This document shows positions 44,321-57,565 of a stretch of DNA of 64,000 nt, piece after piece. A program made the position numbers and the translations under genes. A model generated the notes under the pieces. That model saw only the letters and a list, made by a program, of their open reading frames with translations. It did not search any database and had not been told where the DNA came from. The stretch lies in assembly GCA_022497155.1 (NCBI GenBank), contig MU385761.1, positions 310,001-374,000 on the forward strand, in the 5' to 3' direction. Source of the stretch: Whalleya microplaca. Its lineage: Eukaryota > Ascomycota > Sordariomycetes > Xylariales > Xylariaceae. The stretch's first letter is position 1; each line of letters starts with the position of its first letter.

Positions 44321-47300
44321 ATGGACGATTTCCTCACTCCTGTGAGCCAAACCTATCGGAGATCTACCCAGGATGATAGACCGTTGGGTATTTCTAGGCC
44401 CGTTGCATCAGTCCCGGAAAGCCAAGGCGGCTTTGGAGGCTCTTCACCAGAGGAAGCTCTCCAAGCGCTGAAAAGTCAGCCAAGCTATGATACCCTAGTC
44501 TCAATCCTAAAATACCTACGCAAAGGCTTGAAGGGCCGGCATCCGTTTAATATCCGGACACCAACTCCCCAAGGCGCGCAAATTGTGCATGTTCTGGTCA
44601 CAGAGATCGTTCCAAACTACTGGACTGTGCTACAAGAAGGATCCAAAGGCCAGGATAGAGATATTCATTTGCTTCTTTCATGCCTGCAGAGTCTCACGGG
44701 AATCAATGCCGTGCTAGCTTATTTACGAGCTCTGCTTCGCGAAGCAAGATCGGACCCGAAAGCCCTCAAGAACTCTCACGTTGTCTTTAACCTCAGCTCT
44801 GCTCTAGAGTTACTATCGAGGCTTCTGCAGGGAGACGATTTAGTCCAACAAATCTGGAGTAGCATCACGTCCTTGAAAAATTCCACCCAACTTCGACCCA
44901 TGCGGCAAGAACTCATCTCACTGATCACGAATGGGAAAATTACATCATTATCCGCAGAAGCCGAAGATATTTGTCGTCAAGCAGACAAGCTGAGTGAGGA
45001 TGTTTGGGTTGGTAATGATAAAATATACAGTGAATGGCTGAGTCGCAATCTCATGCACTGGGCTAGGTCAGAAGTCGATGATGATAGCCTCAAGTTATGT
45101 GCAGAGATCTTAGCAAGAGCAATAAGATTAGGCCGCCCTGGTAAGTGTTATTTTGCAGCGTCGTCATCGTCTACTAACAACTTTGCAAGAAAGTTTTATC
45201 AACACGATGTTTACAGACCTGCTACTTAAAGATAAGGATCAACAAGCCACATTTAGGCAATTGTTAAATCATTTTCCTCCTCTTGAACAACGCAGAGTCC
45301 TCCTAGTAATTCTAAAGCTACTTTCTGATAACTACCTGAACTCCATAGACAGCAACGACACGGCAGAAGATCATCCTATTATTTCAGCAGCAGTTGGTGC
45401 ATTAAAATTAATAACAGAGAATGATGAAGCACGAAAGAACACTCTTACAACCTGGTTGACCAGTGGATCTGGAGCGGGAATTGGTGAAGGCTGTGGTATT
45501 AGACGGGCAGTCATTGCCGCTCTCGCTGACGATAAGGAGGCTATTTCAGTCGTCTTAGAAAAGAGCCTAACACAATTTGGTGACCAGCTATACATCAGGC
45601 ATTCTCCCACACTCCAACAAGAAGGTAATATCACCAACTATAGACTTCATTTCAGAGCTGACGACAGATCTAGCTCATGCCCAAGTATTGCTTCTTAGCG
45701 CTGGGTATGCCCACAGGCTTGCCCCCATCAAGCTTACCATTCTATTACGATCAAGTCCTTATCTCAACGGTATTTCCAATCGAATTGCTGCATCCCACAC
45801 CCGTGCCCGGTTTCTAGGCATGGTGGTCGGCGAAGCGCTCTCTAGCCTTGTGCATGGCAAAGAGACGAAACTCGATTTTAAAATGGACGAGATGGACAGC
45901 GATGAAGCAAAGTGGTATAAATCTCTGATACATATATCAGACCAGGCTGGGCCATTGGATCCTTTAAAGGCATTGTCGACTCCGCCGAGGGCAACAAATA
46001 CGCCAAAACCAGCAAAGTCGGCCACGAAGCCGGTCTCCAAGCCTAGCAAGTCACTTCCCAAGACAGGTTTCGTCATCGAAGAAGTCGAGGACGAAGATGA
46101 AGACGAAGATGCAGATTTAGTGCCCTATGCAAAACCTGATTCGGACGCTGAGGATTCAGATGACGATCCTACACTGATAAATCGCGTCAAGCCCAAAGCC
46201 CCGGTTTATGTTCGAGATCTTATCGCATATTTTCGGGATACTGAATCCTATGATAGACAGAGGCTCGCTCTAACGACAGCACCAGCATTGATCCGGCGGA
46301 AAGCAAATTATGGTACCGAAGTCAGTTCACATTCAGAAGAACTCGCCACACTCCTTGTCGGCCTGCAAGACAAGTATGAGTTTGAGGACTTCCACAACCT
46401 GCGCATACAGGGAATGGTTTCGATTGTGGTAGCACAGCCGAAGAAGATGGGGCAATGGTTTGCCAAAACCTTCTTCGACGGCGATTATTCTTTGTCACAA
46501 CGGGCGTCGGTACTCATTGTGCTAGGCCTCAGCGGTCGTGAGATAGCGGGGTTCGAGACATCCGAGTATGCCTCTGCCGCCCAATTCCCATCCAAGACAC
46601 TTCCCGCCAAAGTTGAGAAGTACTATACCCTACCTTCATCATCAAGCAAGATTGAATCCTCAGCCACCAATCTCAAGTCTCTCCCTCCGAACGCACTCGA
46701 CAACCTCGCTCAATCTCTCTCACAAACGTTCCTGGCGCCGCTAGCCGCAGAAGCTGCCGACGCAGCAACAGGCCCGGATGCACTAAAGCTCTCTTCATTT
46801 ACCTCACGCCTGCAGTCCCAGTCATCGAAGAACGGAAAAGGAAAAGCAAAGCCGCGCATACGGTCTATCCCTAACACCACTGCTTCCCTCATATCGTCAT
46901 CATTCTTCTTCCCCCTGACCTCGCGCTTCCAGGCGGCAATGCACTCGGCCTCCGCCGCGACAAGGGGCATCCTCTTCGACCCGTACCTGCTAACCCTGTA
47001 TCTGAAGACGCTCGCGCTGCTCCTGCACGCGGCGGGCCCCAGCACGCTCGCCCTCCCGCAGATGACGGCCGAGTTCTGGGACCTCCTGCTCGGCGTGCGT
47101 GGGCAGTGCATGGGCGAGCTGGCCGTCACGCAGGCGGTGCTGTTCGGGCTCATGGCGCTGCTGGACGTCAACGAGGGGGACATGCGCCGGCTGTGCGAGA
47201 GGCAGGGCCGGGAGGTCGTCGAGAGCGTCGAGTGGGTTAGCGCCGTGTTCGAGAAGACGCGTGGTGGGGGCGGCGGGGAGGAGAACGAGGTCAAGATGCT

Positions 47301-47385
47301 GGCGGCGGGCGTGCTGATTAGACTGCGTGAGGCTGTGGATAAATACCAGGCTGTGCTGATGGGGGATCTGATTGGGTTCACCTAG
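44321..47385 (+). CDS. tel2: Telomere length regulation protein TEL2 (TTT complex)
   Basis: Adaptor that, with Tti1 and Tti2, supports folding and stability of PIKK kinases such as Tel1/ATM, Mec1/ATR and TOR. Exons are 44321-45140, 45190-45624 and 45668-47385, with introns of 49 and only 43 nt, giving 990 aa. The conserved telomere-regulation region includes QVLLLSAGYAHR, SPYLNGISNRIAASHTRARFLGMVVGEALS and YVRDLIAYFRDTESYDRQRLAL. The phosphorylatable acidic linker EEVEDEDEDEDADL lies between them. The GC-rich last 400 nt opens antisense frames that are shadows. Both junctions are supported by frame and by alignment-like continuity (RP|ESFINTMF; QQE|DLAHAQ). Confidence 0.92.
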
Positions 47386-47670
47386 GGAAACAGCCAAAAC
47401 ACGTGCGTGTAGTTTTACTCTTAGACTGAATTAAACTATAATTTTCTATTCGTATGAATATAACCATGGTATAGGCAGATCATCAGTGGTGAACCATCAA
47501 GACGCTCTCAGATTTTACATCTGCTTAATGTAGCGCACTTATGGGCATGAGAATACCTGATAGCCGACGCAAGCAGGTTGCATTCTTTTCTCGCCCTCGC
47601 CCTCACCTCCCATCTCCCACCCCCTCTTCTTTGGCAAAAGGGGCGGCCTTACCACTAGGGTGGTGCACGA

Positions 47671-50273
47671 TTAGTTGTTGTTAGCCTCCTGGTCAGATGG
47701 CCTCCTCTTGACTTTCTTGAGGAAGCCTTGTAACTGATTCAGCATCAAAGTCGTGTTCTTGAAAATGCTTCCCGTGACGACCCAGGTATAAGCAAGCAGA
47801 GACATCGTGAAGCAGCTAGATGAGCGGCTCCAGACCCAAATGATAAAAACTGCGGATAAAATATACGTGGCCATGGGTACGAAGACAAAGCTGGTTGCAA
47901 ACCCGCTCGGTGTTGTAGTTTGTGAATTCGGTGTCAGGACTGGTATCGCCCAGAATGTCTGCATCGTTCCCGTTTAGCGTCGCATTCCTCTTCTTCAGGA
48001 ACTGGTGGGACTCTAGCCATACCGCCATGAAGCTCAGCGGGGTGTAGATCACTGTAACAACAGTAAAGGCCCCAATGAACATGTTAAGCATCTTTGCTTT
48101 GAGGGCCTCACGCAATGAGGAGGCATTGAAGAGCTGTGTGATTGGGTATCGAAGTCAGGCATGTTCTAATCTGAAACGAATGCATGGAAAAGAAGGGAGA
48201 AAAACATACTCCATCTCGCAAACTTTCCACCTCGTCCTTTTTCCGTCGAATGCGTTCTTTCAAGAGGTTGGCCCGAAGTGTGAAGAAACTTTTTACCTTT
48301 TCAAAGTTCGCCTCCAAATGCTCTATGTCCAGGGGCCACACGTTCTCATCTCGTGGACAATATTGGTGGCGCCAGTCTTGCCACGACTCAAATTGGCCAA
48401 TCAATTCCCTGCTGAGGCCTTCAATACCATCTTCCGTCTCTCCGATCCAGTCCTGAAATACACGAAGAAGCTGAAGCACCGTGAAATATTGTTCCGATAG
48501 TTGAAATGAGTCGTCAAACATTAGCTCTTGCCATCGATCCCTGTCGAGCGTATCTTGCAGCTAAATGTTTCGGTCTGTTAACCTCGTCCCACATGCTAAC
48601 TAAAAGAAGGCGACATGTTACTAACCTGGATGCTGACCATGTCATCAATTTTGGTCATCATGGCATCCCAGCATCTCCTCCAATGATCGATAGCTCTGAT
48701 GAGCACTACTAGAAACTGGAGGAAACCGGCAGCGCCCGCCCCGCAGTCTTTCAGGTCAAGATCACGATCTACTCTGCCAGAGAGAGCTGGCAAAAGCGAA
48801 CCACGCTCATGAAGCCCATCTAGTTCTGTGTCGTAGTCTAACCACGCAGTCACAGTGTATTTGATGACGGATGGCCCGTTGGTGATAGAACTCTTCCTCA
48901 TAACGAGCGAGACTGAAATGAGAAACTCAACAGCGAATTGATCACCAGCCCTGGAGAAGCCTGGAAGCCTGGCCGCCTGGCGCTTGAGGGGAATCCCAAT
49001 AGATTCTGGAAAAATGCCATAGCCGTGCTTAAACCGTTTGACCCGGCGACCTCCCTCATCAGGGATACAAGAGCATATGTTGAATCGAATGCAGAACCAG
49101 TCGCCATTGGCGAAGTCTCCTGTACTGTGGAGGAGAGGAGTAGTACTTTGAATCGGAAACCAATTGCCAAGGGTTCCAAAGCCATTAGATGTAGTATGGT
49201 TTGGGGCAAAAAGGCTTTCGAGAAAAGCAATCGTTGGCATGGTTAAAATACTTATGGAAATATTTGGCATGATCTGCCTAAGAAGCAAGAGGTGCCGTTA
49301 GTTTGGACAATCCGTCCGCTGAAGGTTAGATGCCTTATAATCCGGTATTCGGGGGGTTGCCTTACCACAAAAGGTCATCTGAAGGGTGGAGATAAACGTC
49401 AAACCCATGGAAAAGCCCCTCCAGGAGAGGTTGGTCACCGTTTAGTACAGACCTGCGACAGACGTAAGACGTACCCGTATCCAAGTTTAACGCATCCAGT
49501 TGCCACAGGAAGCAAGGTTTTCCCTCTCGTACAATCACTCTACCAAACGTCGTTGGCCATGCTCTTGATACTTGGCTAGAGAAACAATTCCAGTTGTCGT
49601 CTTGACTCAAATATTCAAATAGCGCGAGTTGGTCGATTCTGATGAGTTTCATAGTCTGTCTTTGATTTATTTGTGGAGGATAAATTCGCCGAGGCCAGAG
49701 AGAAAATGACTTGAATATGGATCGAGTTGAAATTTCTGGCTCTTGAAATGCGATGGTAAAGGGCTTGCAGTATAACAGGAGCTTTTGGAGAACTTGGAGG
49801 TTTAGCCATTGACTTCCAAGTAATTTCAGTCGCTCTTCTGTTGGAGCATATTGTTGAACCAACATATCAGATAGTGTTGATTCATAGAGTCTCGCCTCAT
49901 TATTATTGTGAGAAACATTAACGTTCTTATATAAAGCCATGCGACTAGGAAGGCCTAGATTTCGTCCTGCGCAGTTGCTGCCGTTGAGCCAGTTATTCAA
50001 CGTGCTTGAAACAATGCAGGCATTGACTGCTTCATTGGATAGAAGTCGTTGTCGCTCCTTGGCTAAGTTGGCCTTGAAAACACGCATCGGATTGTGGAGG
50101 TCGTGTGCCGATGGCATGGAGAAATTTCGAGCTAAGCTGGAAGCTGAGCCTGGGCCTATCTTTGGATTATTTATTATGGAATCTTGACGTGGGTTTGAGT
50201 ATCTCCTATCCCACATAGGGAGATGTGGTTGTATTTTCTTTTCGCTGGCCATGTCGGTGACTTTGAATGCCAT
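47671..50273 (-). CDS. CorA-like divalent cation transporter-fold protein, fungal type
   Basis: Five exons (50273-49366, 49277-48626, 48560-48210, 48133-48023 and 47958-47671) join through GT-AG introns of 88, 65, 76 and 64 nt to give 769 aa. The start is ATG 50273 in strong context; the frame upstream opens with GTG only. The C-terminal third has the CorA plan: a long charged helix (EANFEKVKSFFTLRANLLKE), then LREALKAKMLNMFIG leading into TM1 (VVTVIYTPLSFMATF) and TM2 (VFVPMATYILSAVFIIWVW). The GMN signature after TM1 is replaced by ATFWAIP, so Mg2+ transport cannot be assumed. The N-terminal two thirds are lineage-specific, and the exact start is moderately sure. Confidence 0.75.
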
Positions 50274-53200
50274 CCTGGCGAAGGGGCTAGTAGCCGCCAG
50301 GTAGTTGGGAGTAAAGCGTGAAATACAAGGAGTTAAGCGAAAATAGTTTTCTCGCAAAATAATCACAATCCTCCTTCATAAAAATGAGATTAACTATTAG
50401 TTTGATTTCCTAGAGGCGAGCCTTAGTTTTAAATATTAATAGGCGACCCTGAAAAACGCCTAATCGCAGTTTAGTGCAATGCAGTTGACGTGTCTAGCAT
50501 CATTATATACCTAATTATATATCTACAGTTCTTCCCAGGTCGCAAACTGCCTTGCCATAGGAACTCTACATTTCTAGACGATAGGCTTACTGTTCATGGT
50601 GCTAATAATAGATGATGAATTTGTTTACGTCCGAATGTATCTACCTAGATCCACAACGACGCCGCCATGGCGTACAGGGCGGCTAGAGTATCTCAGAGAC
50701 AGAGCTAGCGTTTCGCGTGACAAAAGAAAAGTGCACCAATAATAAAGCGTGTATACTTCCATCTTATTCGACGCCTTTTTGTGTCACCTGCTTGACCGGC
50801 ATACGGTGGCGTCGGAATTATGCCCGTTGTGATGGTGGGTAGCACTAGATGCACCAGTCAGCACACGACTGAGCCACATACCTCCCAAAATGGTACAAGA
50901 ATATTAAGACTGACCCTGATATTCTTGTGTTGGCCTATATGGTACGATATGCCCAGTACCATAGTACCATAACTATTGAAAGGAGAATGTGGAATAATGC
51001 AAGCCAGAGGGTACTCTAGAGGTAAATGAGGACACCTTGGTAGTAACGAATGAGAGGAGTACGCAAAAGAATGGCTAAGGAGGTAGAACAGTAGAAAGAG
51101 CTATAGCTGGAGCTAAGGGATTTCTGACTTCACTGATACTAAGGCAAGTGCATTACTTTATAGATCGCTAGTCAACTCAGATTTCAGTGGTTTCAATATC
51201 CCTGAGCCTAAGACCCTATTAATCTGAATAATAATTATACAGAAAAGGGGAAGGCAACGGAGGCCGGGGGGGCAGGGGAAGGGAGAATGTCGGGTTGAGA
51301 GTCGGGGGACCTAGATACCATGGGGGGCTTTGCTAATGGACCGTCTATGGTGTCTTGAATACTAGACAGCGACACCAGAAGGCACCTAGGAAAGTTTAAC
51401 CATTTCTATTCAGTACGCCCTTCACTGCATTTTATATATAGTACGGGTTAGGTAGGAGCGGCTCGTTCATATTAATCATCCCTAACCATAGAGGCTTAAG
51501 GTAGTAGCAGCGAGTATTTTTCATCTTTAGAAGTAACGAAGACGTAATAGAACATAATTCAGGCCGGCAGTATATTACAGAACACGATTTTAACTACTTG
51601 GGCAGCCCAGCTCCACGATAGAACAAATATCAAAACAATGACTATACATTAAACGACAATGGCACCTATACAACTATCTCAAACATCGCATTCCAGTGAG
51701 TATTTAGATTAGGCATAAGTGACGAACTAAATGTAAGTGTAATTTTCTTGGTGGTAAAAAAGGTAGTCAGGCCATAGAGATGGTGCAGGTTACAATGAGA
51801 CGGTTGGAGCGAGACAGGAGACAATGTGTTAAAGAGAGTAAGGAGGAATAATGGATAGTAGATTCTATAAAACACCAGACCCAATGTAATCTCGATCCTT
51901 GTTACCTTCATTATAACTAGGCAGTGGCGGAGACGACTTAGATGTCCATCAACGAAGGCGTAAGCGAGCCCATACTCCTCCTAATCAGGAAACAATGCAA
52001 GACACGAAGGTGTACCTTAGTCAATGTTTCCTCAGCAGATTTCTTGGAAGTCCAACCCCAACAAACTGAGCCCTGAAGCTTAATTGGTCCCAACTTTGGA
52101 AGTGAGCATGGATAAGAATCTTGAAGAGAAAGCTTAAGCAGCGCAAGCGAGGTATGAAGGTGCCACAGTAACAGTAGTCTGTAACAGTGTTACATTTTGA
52201 AGTTTCAGGCTTTGGGATTGAACTCGCCATTGTCTATCTCAATATATTCCTATATGAAAGTCTGTAGTTCACACCTTGGAGCTCATTACTCTAGCTAAAC
52301 ACTTAGCTTGTGATGGACGTTTAGACTTAGAAAGACATTACTGTCACCTGGATAGAGTCAGTATTATAATAGTCTTGATGGTGAGTCTGTCTTTTCATTT
52401 AACAGTTAAACTAATCCATTATCAAAGTTGAAGGTAGTTCGTAGTTTCTACTATTTTAACTTCGATCCACCTCCCACGTGTTTCAATCCTTCACAGAAAC
52501 GACCACGCCCGCAGTTGACAACTAGAACAGGGTACGCTTTCCTTTCTGCTAAGTCTCAAAGTTCATATATTATGCTTCTATTGACCTTTATGATACACCT
52601 TCAACCAAATTCAACTTTTCCGAGTACCAAGTGACAACCCATCCGGTACTACCCTTTCACCTACCGCTCATCCTAATTCTGCATCCGACCCAGTCACTTT
52701 CAATCAACTACGAACAATTATACTTTCAACCCTCAAGCACTCTCGCTGACATCTTATCATATCATTACAGTGTGCACAAATGGGCCACTGATCACTTCAT
52801 CGGGTCGAGGCGAGAAATGAATCCATTGATGAGCCTAGAGCAACAATGGTGACTGTGGTACAGATCATCATGACAACACCCAGAACTATAGGATCCTGCG
52901 AGAATCCTTTTTACACTCTCCTCGACCTATTTTTGTTGTCCAAATGACACCACAACATGTTCTGCTTTTGCTCTCCCACATGGTCGTTGTTTTGAACCGC
53001 GGACGTGCTATTCCCCTCCCTCGAAGGCGACTCTAAAGGTCAGCGTAATTCCAAGAAAGAGAATGATGGCAAAACGCTCTCTAATGCGTCTGCAAATTTT
53101 AGATTCGTCCCACTTTGACAGAAATCAAGAAACCTAGCAACTAAGTCTCCAACGACGGAGTAAACGATCATATAGTACACAACGAGTACATCCTCGGAAT

Positions 53201-54729
53201 GGTATTCCAACTACCCAAGCCGAACAAATGTGACGCCAGTCCCGTTTCTGCATAGTACAAAGGAAATGATGAAGTGATTCTGTTCGCTCAAGGTAATAAA
53301 CACATGAATCCAATTGAGTTAATCACTTCTACACCGTTTATAACATGCTCAACCCCACCTCGACGATGTCATTAACATTTTGCACAGGGTCTCTTTCATT
53401 CTGTTTTGGACAATCGCCGGACTCGTCGTCTTTATCAATCTCGTGGTTGCTCTCGATCGACACTCTAGTCCATTGGTACTGGCAGTTGAGCTCGAAAGAA
53501 AATGGATGCTGGCATTATTGTCCTCTGCTTGGTTGTGGGGCCCTTATCTGCAGTCCCAACCGCCGCAATAGTCCTTGGTTCGAATCCCCATTGCTACCAA
53601 AGTCATACCCCACCTTTTCCCGTCACTGCTGTCGATATGATCGAGTCTGGATGTTTCCTTCTAACGTCTTGAGAGGCTCGTCTCGGCGGCCGCCGTAAGT
53701 ATTTCTCATTTACATCATTCGTCCGTTTCTTACAAGCTGCGCAGGAAATCATGATGACATCCCATTCGGTCCCCCCCTAATCAGATGGCTAAGTCTCGGC
53801 TGTCGAAATATTCCATCTCCGAGCAGTCTCAGTCAAACAACTGCTGCTGGGAGAGCATCAGAGAAAACCTGTGCGGCAGCCGATGGGAATCGCATGAACT
53901 AGCGGGTAATGCATCACTACATAGACAGCTACTATCTGGTGGTTGTCCTTATGGAGGCTAAAGAGACTCTCCTCAGACAATGTCGACCACAGGGATACTA
54001 CCAGGGAGACGACCTCCAATACCAAAAACGACGGGGTGGGTGCGTTCTGCACTGTTTATTACCCTTTCATTGTGCTTCTGTCGCGATGCTTTGCCTTGGC
54101 GAGCCAGAGCCCTCTGCACACACCATCCTTCCTCTCTAGCATACTTCCCTTCCACTACATCTTCCCGTCGGTGTTCCTGCCACGCAATCCGTTAGGGACG
54201 GATATTGTAGTGAGTGGGGTACTGAGGAAGGTGGGCATATGCTTCTCCTCATCCTTGCTCTTCTACCATCACTACATTTGCACATCAGATAGCTTCGTCG
54301 AAAGGGATTCAGACTTTATCACCAATGCCGTTGGCACACAGCTTGAAGCGTAATGTATCTAGTGTTGTCTCTCCTGCTGTAGCGTCCACAATGAGGAATA
54401 ATCAGTACGCAATCAAGTTCTTGAATAACAGATCAACATGCTTACCTAGTGACCTTCGCTCGCGTATCTTACGCCACGGGGAATTAGTCCTTGGTTATTA
54501 CCGGCTTAGCACATATCACAATCACATTATCACAGAACTAAAACAACACCCTCAAGCGCATCTGGAACAAACCCAACCAAATCCATTGTGGTATCTTCAA
54601 CTCCTAAAAATAATAAAAAGGGTGTGGCCTAACAACCACCACCCCACCAATTACTCCATACAAAATCTCCCACTATCCCACTCCCCCGTCCCCCTTATCC
54701 CACCTCCCAAGCACCCCAAAACCCCCCGA
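50274..54729. other. 4.5 kb gene-free region, pyrimidine-rich on top strand at right
   Basis: From about 52.3 to 54.7 kb the top strand has far more C than G (for example 54121-54180), like a plus-strand fungal promoter or leader. No plus-strand gene follows. A short plus frame at 53380-53571 has a hydrophobic stretch (FWTIAGLVVFINLVVAL) but no supporting context. A tRNA-like GGTTCGAATCCCC lies near 53577-53589 without a foldable tRNA. Confidence 0.45.
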
Positions 54730-57565
54730 TTATTCCACCCCTTCATACCCCGACCCCGATCCCAACCCCGAACCAGACCCCCGTCCCGCGCGCCGCGGCT
54801 CGATCCCCTCGACCTGGCGGCCGAGGTGGGCGAGGTGGTCGCCCAAGCTGCCAATGAGGCGGCGCATCTCGTCCGCCACGTCGGCCGAGGAGACGCGGGC
54901 CTCCATGGCGGCCGAGGAGGGCGGGTCGACGGGCGGCAGCAGCTGGGAGGAGCGCGGCGTCGCGTCGCGGGGGTGGTGGTGTTGGGGTGGGAAGCCGGGG
55001 TCGGCGGCATGGCTCACGCCGTTCTGGTGGTGGTGGTGCTCTGGGCCGGGGCCCCCGTTCTCGTCCGTGGTGACGATGCTCGGCTCTGACGCCGCCTCGG
55101 CGATGGTGCTAGCTATCTGCGTCGAGTACTCCGAGCCGTCCGACACGTAGATGGACGGCTCGCGGCTGGTGACCGGGAGCGGGGCGTAAACGGAGGCGTG
55201 CCGCTCCAGCTCGAACGGCTCCCGCGTGCCGCCGAGGTCGGACCCCGTGATGGAGGGGACGTCCGAATTTGCGGTCGACGGGCGGGTGAACTCTGGGAGG
55301 GACGGCTCCGGCATGCTCATGTCTAGGTCGATGAGGCTGGTCACCGACATGCGGTCGTGGGTGGAGCGTGGTTCGTCTATGCCGTAGCCCTGTGAGGGCA
55401 GCCCGATTGGTTCGGTGGGGTGATGTTGGAGCCGGGGTCTTTCGAAACTCTCGAAGTTCTCGAAGTCGTCCGTAGAGCCACCTTCGTTGAAGGGGAAGTG
55501 TGACATCTCCGGCTGAGCGGAGGCGGGAGGGATACTAGTCGGCCATTGCCAATCGGGTGTATGGCGCCCGCTGTTGATATCTGCTGGGTCACTCAAAGGT
55601 GCTCTATCCGCAACACTCGCGCCTGCAAACGACCAGTTGTTATCCATCGAAGCACGCGGTCCAGGGCCAGGGCCAGGTCCAGGTCTGATTGTACCCATAT
55701 CAACGAAGTTTGAGAGGTCACTACCACCAAGGGAGGCATCAAGGTCGATCAAGGACTCTCGAAGCGTTGCGTGGAGCGAATCATTACGTAGCGGTAGATC
55801 AGAGGTAGAGGGGGGCTCAGTCGGCATGGGTTCTGGAGCTACGGGCGGGGGGCGGCCATAGTACATGCGAGAGTTCTCATCGTAGTTCGAGATAGTGTTC
55901 GGGTCAAAGACCTTCTCAAGAGGAGCTTTCATTGCAGCTAGGACTTGCGGGGGTGGGCGGCGGCGTGACTTTCCCTTAGGTCGGGCTGTGTCCTCACCAA
56001 AAGTAGTAGGGAAATCGATAGCTGAGCCATAAACGTCTCGGACTGCTTCAACATCGGATCTATCATCTGAGTCATCGTGTAGCTGCTGGTCAAATGCGAG
56101 CGTAGTAGAGAAATTCCATTCGTCGGTGGCCAATGAGGTCGAACCGAGATCAATAGGAGCTTGTGCTCCACCTGCAGAGAAGAGAGATTTTCTGCTTCCA
56201 CCACGCTCTTCCCATAGCTTGAAGGCTCTTACTAGGTTCGCGAGCGATGAAGCAGGGTATCGTGAGCTGGTATTGGCGATATAAGGGTGTTCTTGGACTT
56301 GCTCAATTGTGGGGCGCTTTGAGGGGTCTTCTTCGAGACAAAAGGCGACTAGGTTTTTGAGCTGTTCTGTGTACTGATCTCCAACAAGGCGGGGAAGGTG
56401 TTCTCGCAGATAATCTCCAAGCTGAGGTAGGCCAACATTTGCCCTGACATTCGGTGGCAATCCTGATGCGATTTCATATACCATAGACCCAAAGGCCCAT
56501 ATATCAACCTCGGTTCCGTACTGTGAGTTCTGATCAAAGAGTTCCGGTGCCATCCAGTGAGGCGTCCCAATGAAAGTTGACCGTTTGTCCAGCTTTGTCT
56601 CCATCATACCAGCGACTCCAAAATCACATAGCTGGACAGCCCCAACTTCAGTAATCAAAACATTCGCACACTTAATATCACGGTGTATAATGCCTTCTTT
56701 GTGAACCCAACGGATTGCAACAGCAACTTCACGTAGAATAGGGATGATCCACTTTTCCTGCAATCCTCCCGGTGCTGTAGGTTTCATGAGAGTCGCAACA
56801 CTTCCGCCGGCACAATATTCCGTCACCATCCACATTGCTTGACCGACCGGTAGAGCTTCAATGACGTGGTTTATGTTTTGAGCACCCGACTGACTGAGAC
56901 GGTGTAGGGCATTGATCTCCTTGAGAATCTCACTATACGTGTCTGCGAGCTTGGGGTTCAGTGTATCACTTTCATCAACATCGATAATCTTGACCGCCAC
57001 CACGTTCGCAGTCTTCAAATCTGTCGCTTTGTAGACGCGACCGAAGCTGCCTTTGCCAATTAACTCAGTGAGCTTGTAGTTAGGGGCTGGCTTTCCAGAT
57101 CTTTGGCACTCTTCTTGGACCGCCGACTCCATTCGCCTAGCATCCTCAAGTGCCTTTTGGCGCGTCGTCGTAAGTCCGACGCCATCCACTTCAAGAGTTG
57201 CCATGGGTTCTCTGGGGCTCCCGGCTCGGGGCTATAAGACTGGTTAGAAGGTGGTCTCAGGTTATAGCAAAGACAAATCGCAATATGTAAGGATGATAAG
57301 TTCTCATGTAAGATAACGGGGATAAACCAAAAATCAACACATAAGACAAAACAAGGGTTGCTAGGAGGATAAACTAGATGGTAATATCATGATAGACTAG
57401 ACACGCCGCGACTGTTACTTGCATGAACTGAGGTACGTGAGCCCGCAGGTCCGGTGACCACCTGCCGGGATCCAGCCCTAGTCCCGCTGCCACATAAGGG
57501 CCCCCGCGAAGCGCTGGGTTTGGCGCGAGGAACGGGTCGTTGATCGTATGCAACATTGGATTCAT
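54730..57565 (-). CDS. Germinal-centre/STE20-family Ser/Thr protein kinase
   Basis: Resembles the fungal GCK kinases involved in septation and polarity (MST-1/Don3/Nak1 group; exact orthology not tested). Two exons are inferred, 57565-57419 and 57231-54730. The 187-nt intron has a CTAAC branch site about 20 nt before TATAG. The product is 882 aa: MNPMLHTINDPFLAPNP…VPQFMQ|PRAGSPREP-MATLEVDG. An internal ATG at 57204 would give 824 aa. Kinase motifs are LIGKGSFGRVYKA (~107), VAVKIID, HRDIKCANVL (~229), CDFGVAGMM and GTPHWMAPELFD (~271). After the kinase domain comes a long disordered region with a GPGPGPGP repeat (DNA 55659-55684) and a short helical segment near the C-terminus (DEMRRLIGSLGDHLAHL). 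PEX1 lies upstream on the same strand. Confidence 0.88.

Noticed and set aside
53380..53571. 63-codon plus-strand frame with a hydrophobic segment
   Set aside because: No ATG in good context, no splice partners and no recognised family; possibly chance in pyrimidine-rich DNA.
53570..53618. GGTTCGAATCCCC resembling a tRNA T-loop, with TTGGTA/TACCAA ends 140 nt apart
   Set aside because: The T-stem pairs at only two positions and no box A or cloverleaf could be fitted, even allowing an intron.
54325..55089. 254-codon plus-strand ORF
   Set aside because: Its second half is the antisense shadow of the GC-rich kinase C-terminus and its first half has no coding character.
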